Assembly: GCF_010092445.1 (NCBI RefSeq)
Contig: NZ_CP048031.1
Location: 2,232,001-2,296,000, forward strand
Origin: Shewanella sp. Arc9-LZ
GTDB lineage: Bacteria > Pseudomonadota > Gammaproteobacteria > Enterobacterales > Shewanellaceae
Length of the DNA stretch: 64,000 bases
Direction: 5' to 3'
The notes beneath the pieces were generated by a model. The model saw only the letters and a program-made list of their open reading frames with translations, was not told the DNA's origin and did not search any database. Positions within the stretch are counted from its first letter, which is position 1; every line of letters begins with the position of its first letter. This document shows, piece after piece, positions 7,880 through 14,991 of this stretch. The position numbers and the translations under genes were made by a program.

Positions 7880-9352
7880 ATGATGATTTCAACAGAGATT
7901 AGTGCCTCTCCTGACGGCGAACAATGGCAGTCCATAGACTGGAAATCCGTTGAACCGCATGTATTAAAGCTTCAGATGCGTATTGCAAAGGCAACACGAG
8001 AAGGTAAACACGGTAAGGCGAAAGCGTTGCAATGGATACTGACTCACTCGCGTTCAGCAAAACTTCTTGCTGTTAAACGAGTATCAAAAAACAAAGGCAG
8101 TAGAACGCCTGGAATAGATGGTGTCATCTGGAACACGGATGCACGCCGCATGAAAGCAGTAAATCAATTGAGCAGGAAGGCATATCAAGCCAAACCACTC
8201 AAGCGTATCTATATCCCCAAAAAGAATGGCAAACTTAGACCTCTTGGTATCCCATGCATGATAGACAGAGCACAACAAGCGCTCCACCTTCTTGCATTAG
8301 AGCCTATATCGGAGACGCTTGCTGACCCAAACAGCTATGGATTTAGACCAAATCGTAGCACTGCCGACGCAGTCGATCAGTGCTTCAAATGCTTGGCTCT
8401 AAAGAGATCAGCGCAATGGGTTCTTGAGGGAGATATCAAATCCTGCTTCGACAAAATCGGGCATCAATGGCTTGTTGATAACATCGCCATAGATAAACGA
8501 ATGTTGGAACAATGGTTAAAGTCTGGTTTTATGGATAAAGGGTTGTTTTATCGTACTGATGAGGGCACGCCACAAGGAGGGGTTATATCCCCAACCTTGA
8601 TGCTAATGACTCTTGCTGGACTTGAACAGCGCATAAAGTCTACAGCACTCAAAAAGGGTGCTAGGGCCAACTTTATTGGATACGCCGACGATTTCGTCGT
8701 CACCTGCGCTTCAAAGGAAGTGCTCGAGAACAATATCAAACCGTTGATCGCTGACTTCTTGGCGGAAAGAGGCTTAACACTCTCCGAAGAGAAAACGCAC
8801 ATTACCCACATCAACAAGGGTTTTGACTTCTTAGGGTTCAATCATAGGAAGTACAAAGGAAAATTGCTCATCAAACCGAGCAAGTCCAATACCTTGTTGT
8901 TCTTGAGTAACCTGCGCGAACTCATCAAAAAGCACGCAACCATCCCTGTTAACGATCTTATCAAACTGATAAATCCAAAACTAAGGGGTTGGGCGAATTA
9001 TTATCGTCATTGCGTTGCTAAGCAAGTATTCGGGTATGTTGGGCACAAACTATTCTATACGTTATGGCACTGGGCAGTAAGGCGCCATCCAACAAAATCT
9101 AAGACTTGGATAGCCCTTAAATACTTCATCAACCGAAAAGGCCAATGGCAATTTCACGGTTGGCAGAAGGTCAAGGATATGGATTGCCAATTTAATCTAT
9201 TCCAAATAGCCAAGGTGCCTATTGAGAGACACGTGAAAATCCGAAGTGCGGCTATACCATTCGACCCTCAGTACCTAGAATACTTGGTTAGGAGAAAATC
9301 GAAAAGGCAAGCTCGTAACTCTTGGAATGAATCAGCTCTCACTGCTTTATAA
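7880..9352 (+). CDS. ltrA: Group II intron-encoded reverse transcriptase/maturase
   Basis: I start the protein at the ATG at 7880, with AAGGA nine bases upstream, giving 490 residues. It shows the group II RT blocks: KNKGSRTPGIDG, IPKKNGKLRPLGIP, SYGFRPNRS, GDIKSCFD, GTPQGGVISP and the catalytic GYADDF (YADD about 268-271). The X/maturase region follows (NPKLRGWANYYRH). It ends soon after PFDPQYLEYLVRRKSKRQ, where many relatives continue into a Cys-rich HNH endonuclease; none is visible here. It splices its own intron and primes its mobility. Upstream in-frame codons to 7721 fall in intron RNA domains and are not counted. Confidence 0.92.
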   Translation: MMISTEISASPDGEQWQSIDWKSVEPHVLKLQMRIAKATREGKHGKAKALQWILTHSRSAKLLAVKRVSKNKGSRTPGIDGVIWNTDARRMKAVNQLSRKAYQAKPLKRIYIPKKNGKLRPLGIPCMIDRAQQALHLLALEPISETLADPNSYGFRPNRSTADAVDQCFKCLALKRSAQWVLEGDIKSCFDKIGHQWLVDNIAIDKRMLEQWLKSGFMDKGLFYRTDEGTPQGGVISPTLMLMTLAGLEQRIKSTALKKGARANFIGYADDFVVTCASKEVLENNIKPLIADFLAERGLTLSEEKTHITHINKGFDFLGFNHRKYKGKLLIKPSKSNTLLFLSNLRELIKKHATIPVNDLIKLINPKLRGWANYYRHCVAKQVFGYVGHKLFYTLWHWAVRRHPTKSKTWIALKYFINRKGQWQFHGWQKVKDMDCQFNLFQIAKVPIERHVKIRSAAIPFDPQYLEYLVRRKSKRQARNSWNESALTAL

Positions 9353-9388
9353 GTTGCTGGGTATCTAACGATACCTTTGTGGAGGCTT

Positions 9389-9422
9389 GAGCCTAGTGCA
9401 GTGAAAGTTGCACGCTGGGTTC
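9389..9422 (+). ncRNA. Group II intron domain V
   Basis: This 34-nt hairpin holds the catalytic AGC near its 5' end and a GAAA loop. It is the ribozyme's active-site element and lies shortly after the maturase stop codon. Confidence 0.8.
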
Positions 9423-9500
9423 TTAGGAGGGCGGCACTTGGTAACAAGTGTCGTCTATCCGACAAAAACCAGTTAGTTTTCTTGACTTGGAAATGGACCG

Positions 9501-9857
9501 ATTCAACATTTAAATTGAGGACTTTGAAGAAAATAGCGTGAGTCCTGACATGGATGTCAGGCTAGCTTTCGAGGGGAAGGGACGCCCCATCGGAAGCGTT
9601 AGCATTTTCGAATAAGTCCGAGGCAAGATTCAAATGAAGTTAAAAGCTGGATTACTTTCCGTCGCAATTTTTTCGCCGCTATTGTTTTGTAAATAGCGAA
9701 AATGTTGCCGGAACGGCAAGGGTGATCCAAGAGGGGATTGCTGTTGATCCCCTTTTGGCCCGTGCAGGGTGGAACCTTGCGATCTAATTCAAACGAAGTT
9801 TGATAAATCTGGTGTGGGTGAAGCGCCACGACGTTAGTGGCCGCAGGCCATAGCAGA
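9501..9857 (-). repeat. Multi-hairpin mosaic repeat, full inverted copy R
   Basis: Read on the minus strand this copy has modules A, B and C in the same order as L1 at 5012-5313. The inner C hairpin is CCTGAC/GTCAGG around ATCCAT (complement of 9544-9561), against CTGGCC/GGCCAG in L1. The outer C stem is GGACTT/AAGTCC (9519-9524 with 9614-9619), against GGCC/GGCC in L1. The B stem is 12 bp (9727-9738/9747-9758). Sequence in the stems changes in pairs while loops and spacers are kept. An 106-codon minus-strand frame over it is an artefact of the repeat. Confidence 0.8.
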
Positions 9858-10110
9858 TATGATGGATCATCATATGACATGATCTCAATTTTGCAGATGC
9901 AGCAAGCTAAGCTTTCCATTAGTATAACGAGTCGTTACCATGGGTGTCGGTTCCATCCATTTCTCTCAGGCTCTTTCTAATTATACCGCGCAGGCCTTCG
10001 ACATATGCTGACAAGATCCGCTTCCAGAACTCGAACAAATCGAATTATCGTCGACACGATGAACCATCAAGTTGTGAACAACCCTTCGACTCAAACAACA
10101 AGGTATCCCT
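9858..10110. other. Intergenic region before selO
   Basis: No gene is visible. It lies between the inverted repeat copy and the SelO start; AAGG precedes the ATG by about seven bases. No clear operator or terminator is seen. Confidence 0.4.
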
Positions 10111-11871
10111 ATGACTAATCAACTGTCCCAGCAAACTCCCCTTACTGTCGAGACAGTCGACGATCTCGCTAAATTGGTCAACTACTCATTGATGGATACG
10201 CTTAACCGTGATCCTGACGCGACAGCAAATGGTGACGACCACGCGCCGCGACAAGTATTTTCGGGCCACTATGTGCCTGTTAAACCGACGCCGATTGAAA
10301 ATCCAGAATATGTAGCACACAGCAGCAGCTTGTTTGCTGAATTGGGTTTTGCTGACAGCATGGCGCAGTCAGCCGATTTTATCAGCTTATTCTCCGGCGA
10401 TCTTTCGAACGTTCCTGTACCAATGAGCAAGGTTGGGTGGGCGTGTGGATATGCATTGTCTATTTTTGGTACCGAATACATTCAACAATGTCCGTTCAGA
10501 ACGGGTAATGGCTACGGCGATGGTCGAGCTGTTTCTGTGCTTGAGGCTGTGATTAACGATAAACGCTGGGAAATGCAGCTTAAAGGCGGTGGCCGCACGC
10601 CATATTGCCGCGGTGCGGATGGTCGCGCTGTGCTGCGATCCAGTGTGCGTGAGTTTCTCGCACAAGAACACATGCACGCGCTTGGCGTACCAACGTCGCG
10701 ATCGCTGAGTTTGTATGTGTCTAAAACCGAGACGGTGCAGCGGCCTTGGTATTCTGAGGGCTCTAACGCACAAGATCCTGACCAAATGATTAGTGAGGCG
10801 GTTGCTATCTCGACACGTGTGGCACCCTCGTTTATTCGGGTTGGCCAGCTTGAGCTTTTTGGTCGCCGCGCCCGCACGCAGGAACATCCGCAAGCTATGG
10901 CAGAGCTTGAACAACTGATGTTGCATTTAATTGATCGTGAATACGCTGATGTTATCGACCAAAAGCTCACTAACGAACAAAAAGTGCTTTTACTGGCGCG
11001 TGAGTTCCGTAGCCGTTTGACGTCACTGATAGCGAACTGGATCCGAGTTGGTTACTGTCAGGGTAACTTTAATAGCGACAACTGTGCCGCTGGTGGCTTT
11101 ACGCTCGATTACGGCCCGTTTGGATTTTGCGATGTGTCCAATCCACAATATCAACCATGGACGGGTGGCGGACAACATTTTGCATTTTTGAATCAAGGCG
11201 TGGCAGCAGAACGTAATTTCTTGATGTTTTGCACCGCATTAAGCCCATTATTGATGTCTACACCAGATTATCTAGAACAGCTTCAGCAGTTGGTCGATGG
11301 TTTTGCCACCGAGATGCAAACAAAGATGGAGCAGATGTGGGCGGCCAAGCTTGGGCTTAACACTTTTGATGCGGCGTTATTTAATGAGCTTGAAACGCTG
11401 ATGCTGCAAACCCCAGTGGATTACACAATATTCTTCCGTGAGCTTTCGTCGCTGCCTGATGATATTGGCCCACTGACTAAAAGTTTCTATCGAGATTTAT
11501 CGCAAGGGCCAAAAGGGTTGGAGCAACGCTGGTCTGTTTGGTTAGCACAATGGCAAACACTGCTTGGCACCGAGGACAATAGCACTACGCTTAATGCAGA
11601 TGCAGATGCAGACGCACAACCACGTAGCCGTGATGATATTATTGCGCAGATGCAACGCGTTAATCCTAAATTTACTTTACGCGAGTGGTTGCTGGTGCCT
11701 GCTTATCAGCAAGCCAGTGTTGGCAATTATGCACTCGTTCGAGAATTGCAGAAGGTGATGACCCAACCTTACGCAGAGCAGTCTCAAGAAATTGAAGACA
11801 AATACTATCGACTCAAGGCATCAGAGTTCTTTGGGGTAGGTGGATGCTCGCATTTAAGCTGCTCGTCGTAA
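10111..11871 (+). CDS. selO: SelO/YdiU family pseudokinase (protein adenylyltransferase), divergent
   Basis: This 586-residue protein belongs to the SelO family, which transfers AMP from ATP to proteins. The nucleotide-binding [10 protein letters not shown] with K158 and [11 protein letters not shown] are conserved. The catalytic segment is [21 protein letters not shown]323, N324 and D333 fit the base and metal ligands. Typical bacterial members instead read HGVMNTDNMSILGLT, so this is a distinct branch and about 100 residues longer than E. coli YdiU. The C-terminus ends Cys-Ser-Ser (C584), the position of selenocysteine in animal SelO and of the regulatory disulfide cysteine in E. coli. An Asp/Ala run (ADADADADA, about 496-502) marks a low-complexity insert. 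Confidence 0.88.
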   Translation: MTNQLSQQTPLTVETVDDLAKLVNYSLMDTLNRDPDATANGDDHAPRQVFSGHYVPVKPTPIENPEYVAHSSSLFAELGFADSMAQSADFISLFSGDLSNVPVPMSKVGWACGYALSIFGTEYIQQCPFRTGNGYGDGRAVSVLEAVINDKRWEMQLKGGGRTPYCRGADGRAVLRSSVREFLAQEHMHALGVPTSRSLSLYVSKTETVQRPWYSEGSNAQDPDQMISEAVAISTRVAPSFIRVGQLELFGRRARTQEHPQAMAELEQLMLHLIDREYADVIDQKLTNEQKVLLLAREFRSRLTSLIANWIRVGYCQGNFNSDNCAAGGFTLDYGPFGFCDVSNPQYQPWTGGGQHFAFLNQGVAAERNFLMFCTALSPLLMSTPDYLEQLQQLVDGFATEMQTKMEQMWAAKLGLNTFDAALFNELETLMLQTPVDYTIFFRELSSLPDDIGPLTKSFYRDLSQGPKGLEQRWSVWLAQWQTLLGTEDNSTTLNADADADAQPRSRDDIIAQMQRVNPKFTLREWLLVPAYQQASVGNYALVRELQKVMTQPYAEQSQEIEDKYYRLKASEFFGVGGCSHLSCSS

Positions 11872-11972
11872 TGTTGAGATAATCTATCGGCTTTGATTGG
11901 TGTCATGCTTTATGTCACCTGCGTCAGGATGGTTTTCTCAACGTATCTGTCGACTTGCCTGGTATATTATCA

Positions 11973-12099
11973 TTAGCCTAAAGTGGCTAAATGTTTATTT
12001 TTAGCCATAAACGGCTAAATCAGCTTGTGTACTATCAATGCACTTAGTCGTTATTAGCCAATAATGGCTAAGCTTGCATTATTAGCCATTATTGGCTAA
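11973..12099. promoter_or_regulatory. Four 18-bp TTAGCC...GGCTAA palindromes upstream of the SatD gene
   Basis: The sites are TTAGCCTAAAGTGGCTAA (11973-11990), TTAGCCATAAACGGCTAA (12001-12018), TTAGCCAATAATGGCTAA (12054-12071) and TTAGCCATTATTGGCTAA (12082-12099). Outer six bases are invariant in both arms. Centres are 28, 53 and 28 bp apart, so they form two identical pairs with 10-nt spacers. They lie directly before the SatD gene, whose product has a C-terminal helix-turn-helix, so autoregulation is likely (inference). Confidence 0.8.
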
Positions 12100-12132
12100 A
12101 TTGGTCTAAATCTGCAAACAAAGGAGCGTTAT

Positions 12133-12783
12133 GTGGAGCCTACCAATAAACCTATAGCCGTGATTGTTGGCGATGTTGTTGACTCAACAAAGCTAACCTC
12201 TGCGCAGTTTGAGCTACTACTTAAACAGATCAAATCTATCCAGACATGGATTAGCGAGGGGCATAGCGAAAATGCGCACAGTATTGAGCGCGGTGATGAG
12301 TTTCAGTCTGTCGTGCATGATATTAAAAATGCGTTGAGATACACCGTTATATACCGGATTGGTATTAAGGCGCTTGGTAAAGCATTTGATAGCCGGATTA
12401 GTTTTGCAATTGCGGCAAATGCTGATTTACGTGAGTCGGTGTCGGAGTCGATGGGGCAAGCATTTGTGCTGTCTGGCCGCGGACTCAGTGGCCTTAAGAA
12501 TGACCGATTATTGTTTAGCTCCGATAGCATCGCTCTCACTGAGTATTTTGACTTACTGTTTAAGTATCTTGATAAGCAACTTAACGACTTAACTGCGCGC
12601 CAATGTGAAGTGATGTTGCCAATGCTTCGAACCAATGAGGATTTGTCGATTAGTGAGTTAGCTAACATGCTCGATGTGGCTACAGCCACTGTCAGCAAGT
12701 CACTTAAAGCGTCTGGTTGGCCGTTGATCCATGAGTTAAATTGTCGGTTTATAAAGAAAGTCGCGGGGCTCAAGTATGTTTGA
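12133..12783 (+). CDS. SatD family protein with C-terminal helix-turn-helix
   Basis: This 216-residue protein matches the SatD family. The N-terminal part has GDVVDSTKLT (13-22), RGDEFQ (53-58), a central RISFAIAANAD and GQAFVLSGRGL (108-118). Order and spacing recall class III nucleotide cyclase folds, with D14 and D55 as possible metal ligands; this is my reading, not established. Residues about 154-205 form a helix-turn-helix (LTARQCEVML, ISELANMLDVATATVSKSLK). The start is GTG with AAGGAG six bases upstream. It overlaps the next gene by 8 bp. The four palindromes upstream are the likely binding sites of its DNA-binding domain. Confidence 0.75.
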   Translation: MEPTNKPIAVIVGDVVDSTKLTSAQFELLLKQIKSIQTWISEGHSENAHSIERGDEFQSVVHDIKNALRYTVIYRIGIKALGKAFDSRISFAIAANADLRESVSESMGQAFVLSGRGLSGLKNDRLLFSSDSIALTEYFDLLFKYLDKQLNDLTARQCEVMLPMLRTNEDLSISELANMLDVATATVSKSLKASGWPLIHELNCRFIKKVAGLKYV

Positions 12784-13594
12784 TTTTTTCAGCGTGCTCA
12801 TTCCATTTTTACTAATTCACACCATCTGTGACTTTTATCTTCAGACCGATCGGTGGGTAGAAGCTAAAAAAGCTCGCACTTACCGTTCACCTGAGTTGTA
12901 CCTTCACGCGACTTTACAGGGTGTTGCATTATTACTGCCTGCAATGGCACTCGGGATTGATTGGCGTTCAACGGTTTGCTTAATCGTTATTGTCGCGGTA
13001 AGTCATTTTATTATCGATTTATGGAAGGTCACTACACCAAAGGGAGATAAGTTAGCCTACTTTGTTATTGATCAGGCTTTGCATGTTTCAGTACTGGCTG
13101 CGATTGCTTTTCATGTTGCAGATGGCGCATCGATTGAGGCAGTGTTACAGCATGAACGTTTCTCTGATGGCGTGTTGGTGGTGTTTGCTTATGTACTCAT
13201 TCTAAAGCCAACTTCAATTGTGATTGGCGCTGTGTTGAATAAGTATCCCATCGTTAACTCAGCAATGGACACTGACACAGACGCCGTTACCGACACCGAT
13301 GGTGTTGCAGAACTTGTTAGTGATAAGACAGCAAATGTGAGCGGCCTTGTTGCGGGTGGCGAGTTGATTGGTTACCTAGAGCGATTATTAATACTGACGT
13401 TTATGTTGGTGGGCAGCTATGCCGCAGTGGGTTTTGTATTAGCCGCTAAGTCGATATTCAGATTTGGTGAGTTAAATCAATCAGCCAACCGAAGCATGAC
13501 GGAGTATGTACTGATTGGCTCACTGATCTCTGTGGTCATCACAACCTTAATTGGGGCGCTAGTCTCATTGGGTGTAGGTATAAAATTTAAGTGA
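12776..13594 (+). CDS. DUF3307 family membrane protein
   Basis: This 272-residue membrane protein starts inside the SatD gene (8-bp overlap). The N-terminal segment shows the DUF3307 pattern IHTICDFYLQTDRWVEAKK, then a histidine-containing LYLHATLQG and HFIIDLWK. Conserved His, Asp and Gln residues lie in or beside membrane helices. About six to seven hydrophobic helices are seen, with an Asp/Thr-rich loop (about 163-177) and two strong helices at the end (LLILTFMLVGSYAAVGFVLA and VLIGSLISVVITTLIGALVS). The family's function is unknown. Coupling to SatD suggests the two work as one membrane-signalling or transport module. Confidence 0.78.
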   Translation: MFDFFSVLIPFLLIHTICDFYLQTDRWVEAKKARTYRSPELYLHATLQGVALLLPAMALGIDWRSTVCLIVIVAVSHFIIDLWKVTTPKGDKLAYFVIDQALHVSVLAAIAFHVADGASIEAVLQHERFSDGVLVVFAYVLILKPTSIVIGAVLNKYPIVNSAMDTDTDAVTDTDGVAELVSDKTANVSGLVAGGELIGYLERLLILTFMLVGSYAAVGFVLAAKSIFRFGELNQSANRSMTEYVLIGSLISVVITTLIGALVSLGVGIKFK

Positions 13595-13603
13595 AAAAAC
13601 CAT

Positions 13604-13632
13604 AAAAAAAGGCCTCTATATCAATAGAGGCC
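13604..13632 (-). terminator. Rho-independent terminator, minus strand
   Basis: A perfect 9-bp stem GGCCTCTAT/ATAGAGGCC with a 4-nt loop is followed on the minus strand by seven Ts. It has no T-run on the plus strand. It therefore serves the small minus-strand gene at 13665-13874 rather than the DUF3307 gene. Confidence 0.8.
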
Positions 13633-13664
13633 CAATAATCTTATTCAGATTTAAACTGATACCT

Positions 13665-13874
13665 TTAATCAGCCTTTATCCCCATTCCCATAGCAGATAG
13701 AGGCTGAGTAAAGTCACCAAGCATTGAGTAGACATTTGATTGCGACTCAAAGCCATCAACCAAACAACGCCAAAGTGTGTACCAAAAATCGATAACGTCA
13801 GTTAGATATAAGTTATTAAAACGGGGGATGTTTCCGACGTTACCTATCACATGATTGTGCTTAACCTCAACCAT
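13665..13874 (-). CDS. Small protein of unknown function (69 residues)
   Basis: I do not recognise this 69-residue protein. It has a compact aromatic segment (VIDFWYTLWRCLVDGF) and an acidic, Met-rich end. Two things support it as a gene: a strong minus-strand terminator starts about 30 bp after its stop, and a perfect 8-bp inverted repeat lies just upstream, at 13898-13916. No ribosome site is visible. A TATATT -10 candidate lies only a few bases before the ATG, so the mRNA might be leaderless. A start at an internal ATG is also possible. Confidence 0.5.
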   Translation of the reverse strand: MVEVKHNHVIGNVGNIPRFNNLYLTDVIDFWYTLWRCLVDGFESQSNVYSMLGDFTQPLSAMGMGIKAD

Positions 13875-13897
13875 TCTGACAATATAAAAACACCAAA

Positions 13898-13916
13898 CTG
13901 CGACACAATGTCGCAG
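13898..13916. promoter_or_regulatory. Inverted repeat upstream of the small minus-strand gene
   Basis: CTGCGACA and TGTCGCAG are exact reverse complements around CAA. On the minus strand the repeat overlaps the position of a -35 element for the TATATT at 13881-13886, as a repressor site would (inference). Confidence 0.45.
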
Positions 13917-14236
13917 GCTACTGACTTGAATTAATGAACAATGTTAACTAATGGTTGCCATTCATCGATGTATACCATGGTGTTGCACTTATTCATTGCT
14001 GATTCATCTGTGGGCAGCGGCTTTTGTTGTTATTGATGTGAGTTTTTGGTGCTGATGAAAGCGTATTCAGATCAAAAGTGAAAAAGTCTGCCGCGATATT
14101 TGCTTAATTAGCACTACATTTTATAAGGGTATAAGCATACATTGATGGCTCGATAATGAGTCGTTAGCCATTGCTGAGTTGATTTTAAACTCACTCAGAC
14201 GATGTGTAATAACGCGCCTGGGGATAATACCAACTT
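13917..14236. other. Intergenic region before lldE
   Basis: I see no gene, tRNA or clear regulator site. It carries the divergent promoters of the small gene on the left and lldEFG on the right. Confidence 0.4.
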
Positions 14237-14983
14237 ATGAAAATAGCACTATTTATACCGTGTCTAGTGAATCAAATGATGCCAGATGTGGCCATTGCAA
14301 CACTGACATTATTAGAAAAGTTAGGCCATGAAGTCATATTTCCTGCTGGGCAAACCTGTTGTGGTCAGCCGATGACAAACTCGGGTTGCTTTGATGAAGC
14401 AAAAAACACCACCCTTAAATTACTCAACGCTTTTAAAGGTGTCGATTGTGATGCCATTGTGTGTCCTGCTGCCAGTTGTCTGGTGGCGGCTAAAGAAAAC
14501 TTCCATGAGTTTGATGGCAGCCAAGAAGCCCAAGAGGTCATCGGTAAGCTTTATGAGTTAACGGAGTTTTTGCACGATATTGCCCCGATTAAAGCTTTTG
14601 CCCGCCCTGTAGCGGCCAAAATAAGCATGCAAATGAGCTGTCATGGTATTCGTATGCTTAATTTAGCGACGCCGACAGAGCAAATGGGTAAACAACGCTT
14701 TAATAAAGTGGAAGCGGTATTGGGTCACATTGCCGGGCTCGAGATTGTCTATCCTGCTCGTATTGATGAATGTTGTGGTTTTGGCGGCACGTTTGCGGTT
14801 GATGAAGGCGCGGTGTCGGCCAAAATGGGTAAAGATAAAGCCCAAGCTCATGCGGCAACGGGTGCTAAGTATGTCGTGGGGTTTGACCCTTCATGCTTGC
14901 TGCATTTAGATGGCATGATCCGTCGTCAAAAATTACCGATTGAAACCCGTCACATTGCCCAAATCATTAATGATGCTTTATAG
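14237..14983 (+). CDS. lldE: L-lactate oxidation complex subunit LldE (LutA)
   Basis: This 248-residue protein has two CCG domains typical of heterodisulfide reductase-like Fe-S proteins: TCCGQPMTNSG (about 41-51) and ECCGFGGTFAVDEGAVSAKM (about 177-196). Other cysteines are in CPAASC and SCHG. It matches LldE/LutA, one of three subunits that oxidise L-lactate to pyruvate in the cytoplasm without a flavin dehydrogenase. It is the first gene of lldEFG, with lldF starting 8 bp after its stop. Neither the permease LldP nor the D-lactate dehydrogenase Dld-II, which precede lldEFG in S. oneidensis, is present upstream. Confidence 0.92.
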   Translation: MKIALFIPCLVNQMMPDVAIATLTLLEKLGHEVIFPAGQTCCGQPMTNSGCFDEAKNTTLKLLNAFKGVDCDAIVCPAASCLVAAKENFHEFDGSQEAQEVIGKLYELTEFLHDIAPIKAFARPVAAKISMQMSCHGIRMLNLATPTEQMGKQRFNKVEAVLGHIAGLEIVYPARIDECCGFGGTFAVDEGAVSAKMGKDKAQAHAATGAKYVVGFDPSCLLHLDGMIRRQKLPIETRHIAQIINDAL

Positions 14984-14991
14984 GAGCCACT

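Larger units (their letters stand above)
7306..9463 (+). mobile_element. Group II intron with encoded reverse transcriptase
   Basis: The 5' end GTGCG matches the conserved group II start. Domain V is a 34-nt hairpin at 9389-9422, beginning GAGCC, with a GAAA tetraloop and ending GGTTC. It is followed by a domain VI-like hairpin GGCACTTG/CAAGTGTC and a terminal CTATCCGAC, ending in the expected AY. The bases just left of the intron, TGGGGC (7300-7305), are the exact reverse complement of GCCCCA at 7605-7610, a good EBS1-IBS1 pair. The intron is about 2.16 kb, apparently full length, and inserted 37 bp from the inverted mosaic repeat copy. The exact ends are inferred from consensus. Confidence 0.87.

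Noticed and set aside
7880..9352. Diversity-generating retroelement or retron reverse transcriptase
   Set aside because: The flanking GTGCG start, domain V and X/maturase region show a group II intron; no template repeat or msr/msd is seen.
9599..9919. 106-codon minus-strand reading frame
   Set aside because: It covers the inverted repeat copy and shares its translated peptide; base pairing explains it better than coding.
11973..12099. CRISPR-like or transposon-end reading of the four palindromes
   Set aside because: The units are symmetric 18-mers with variable centres and spacers of 10, 35 and 10 nt, and no cas genes are present; they fit operators better.
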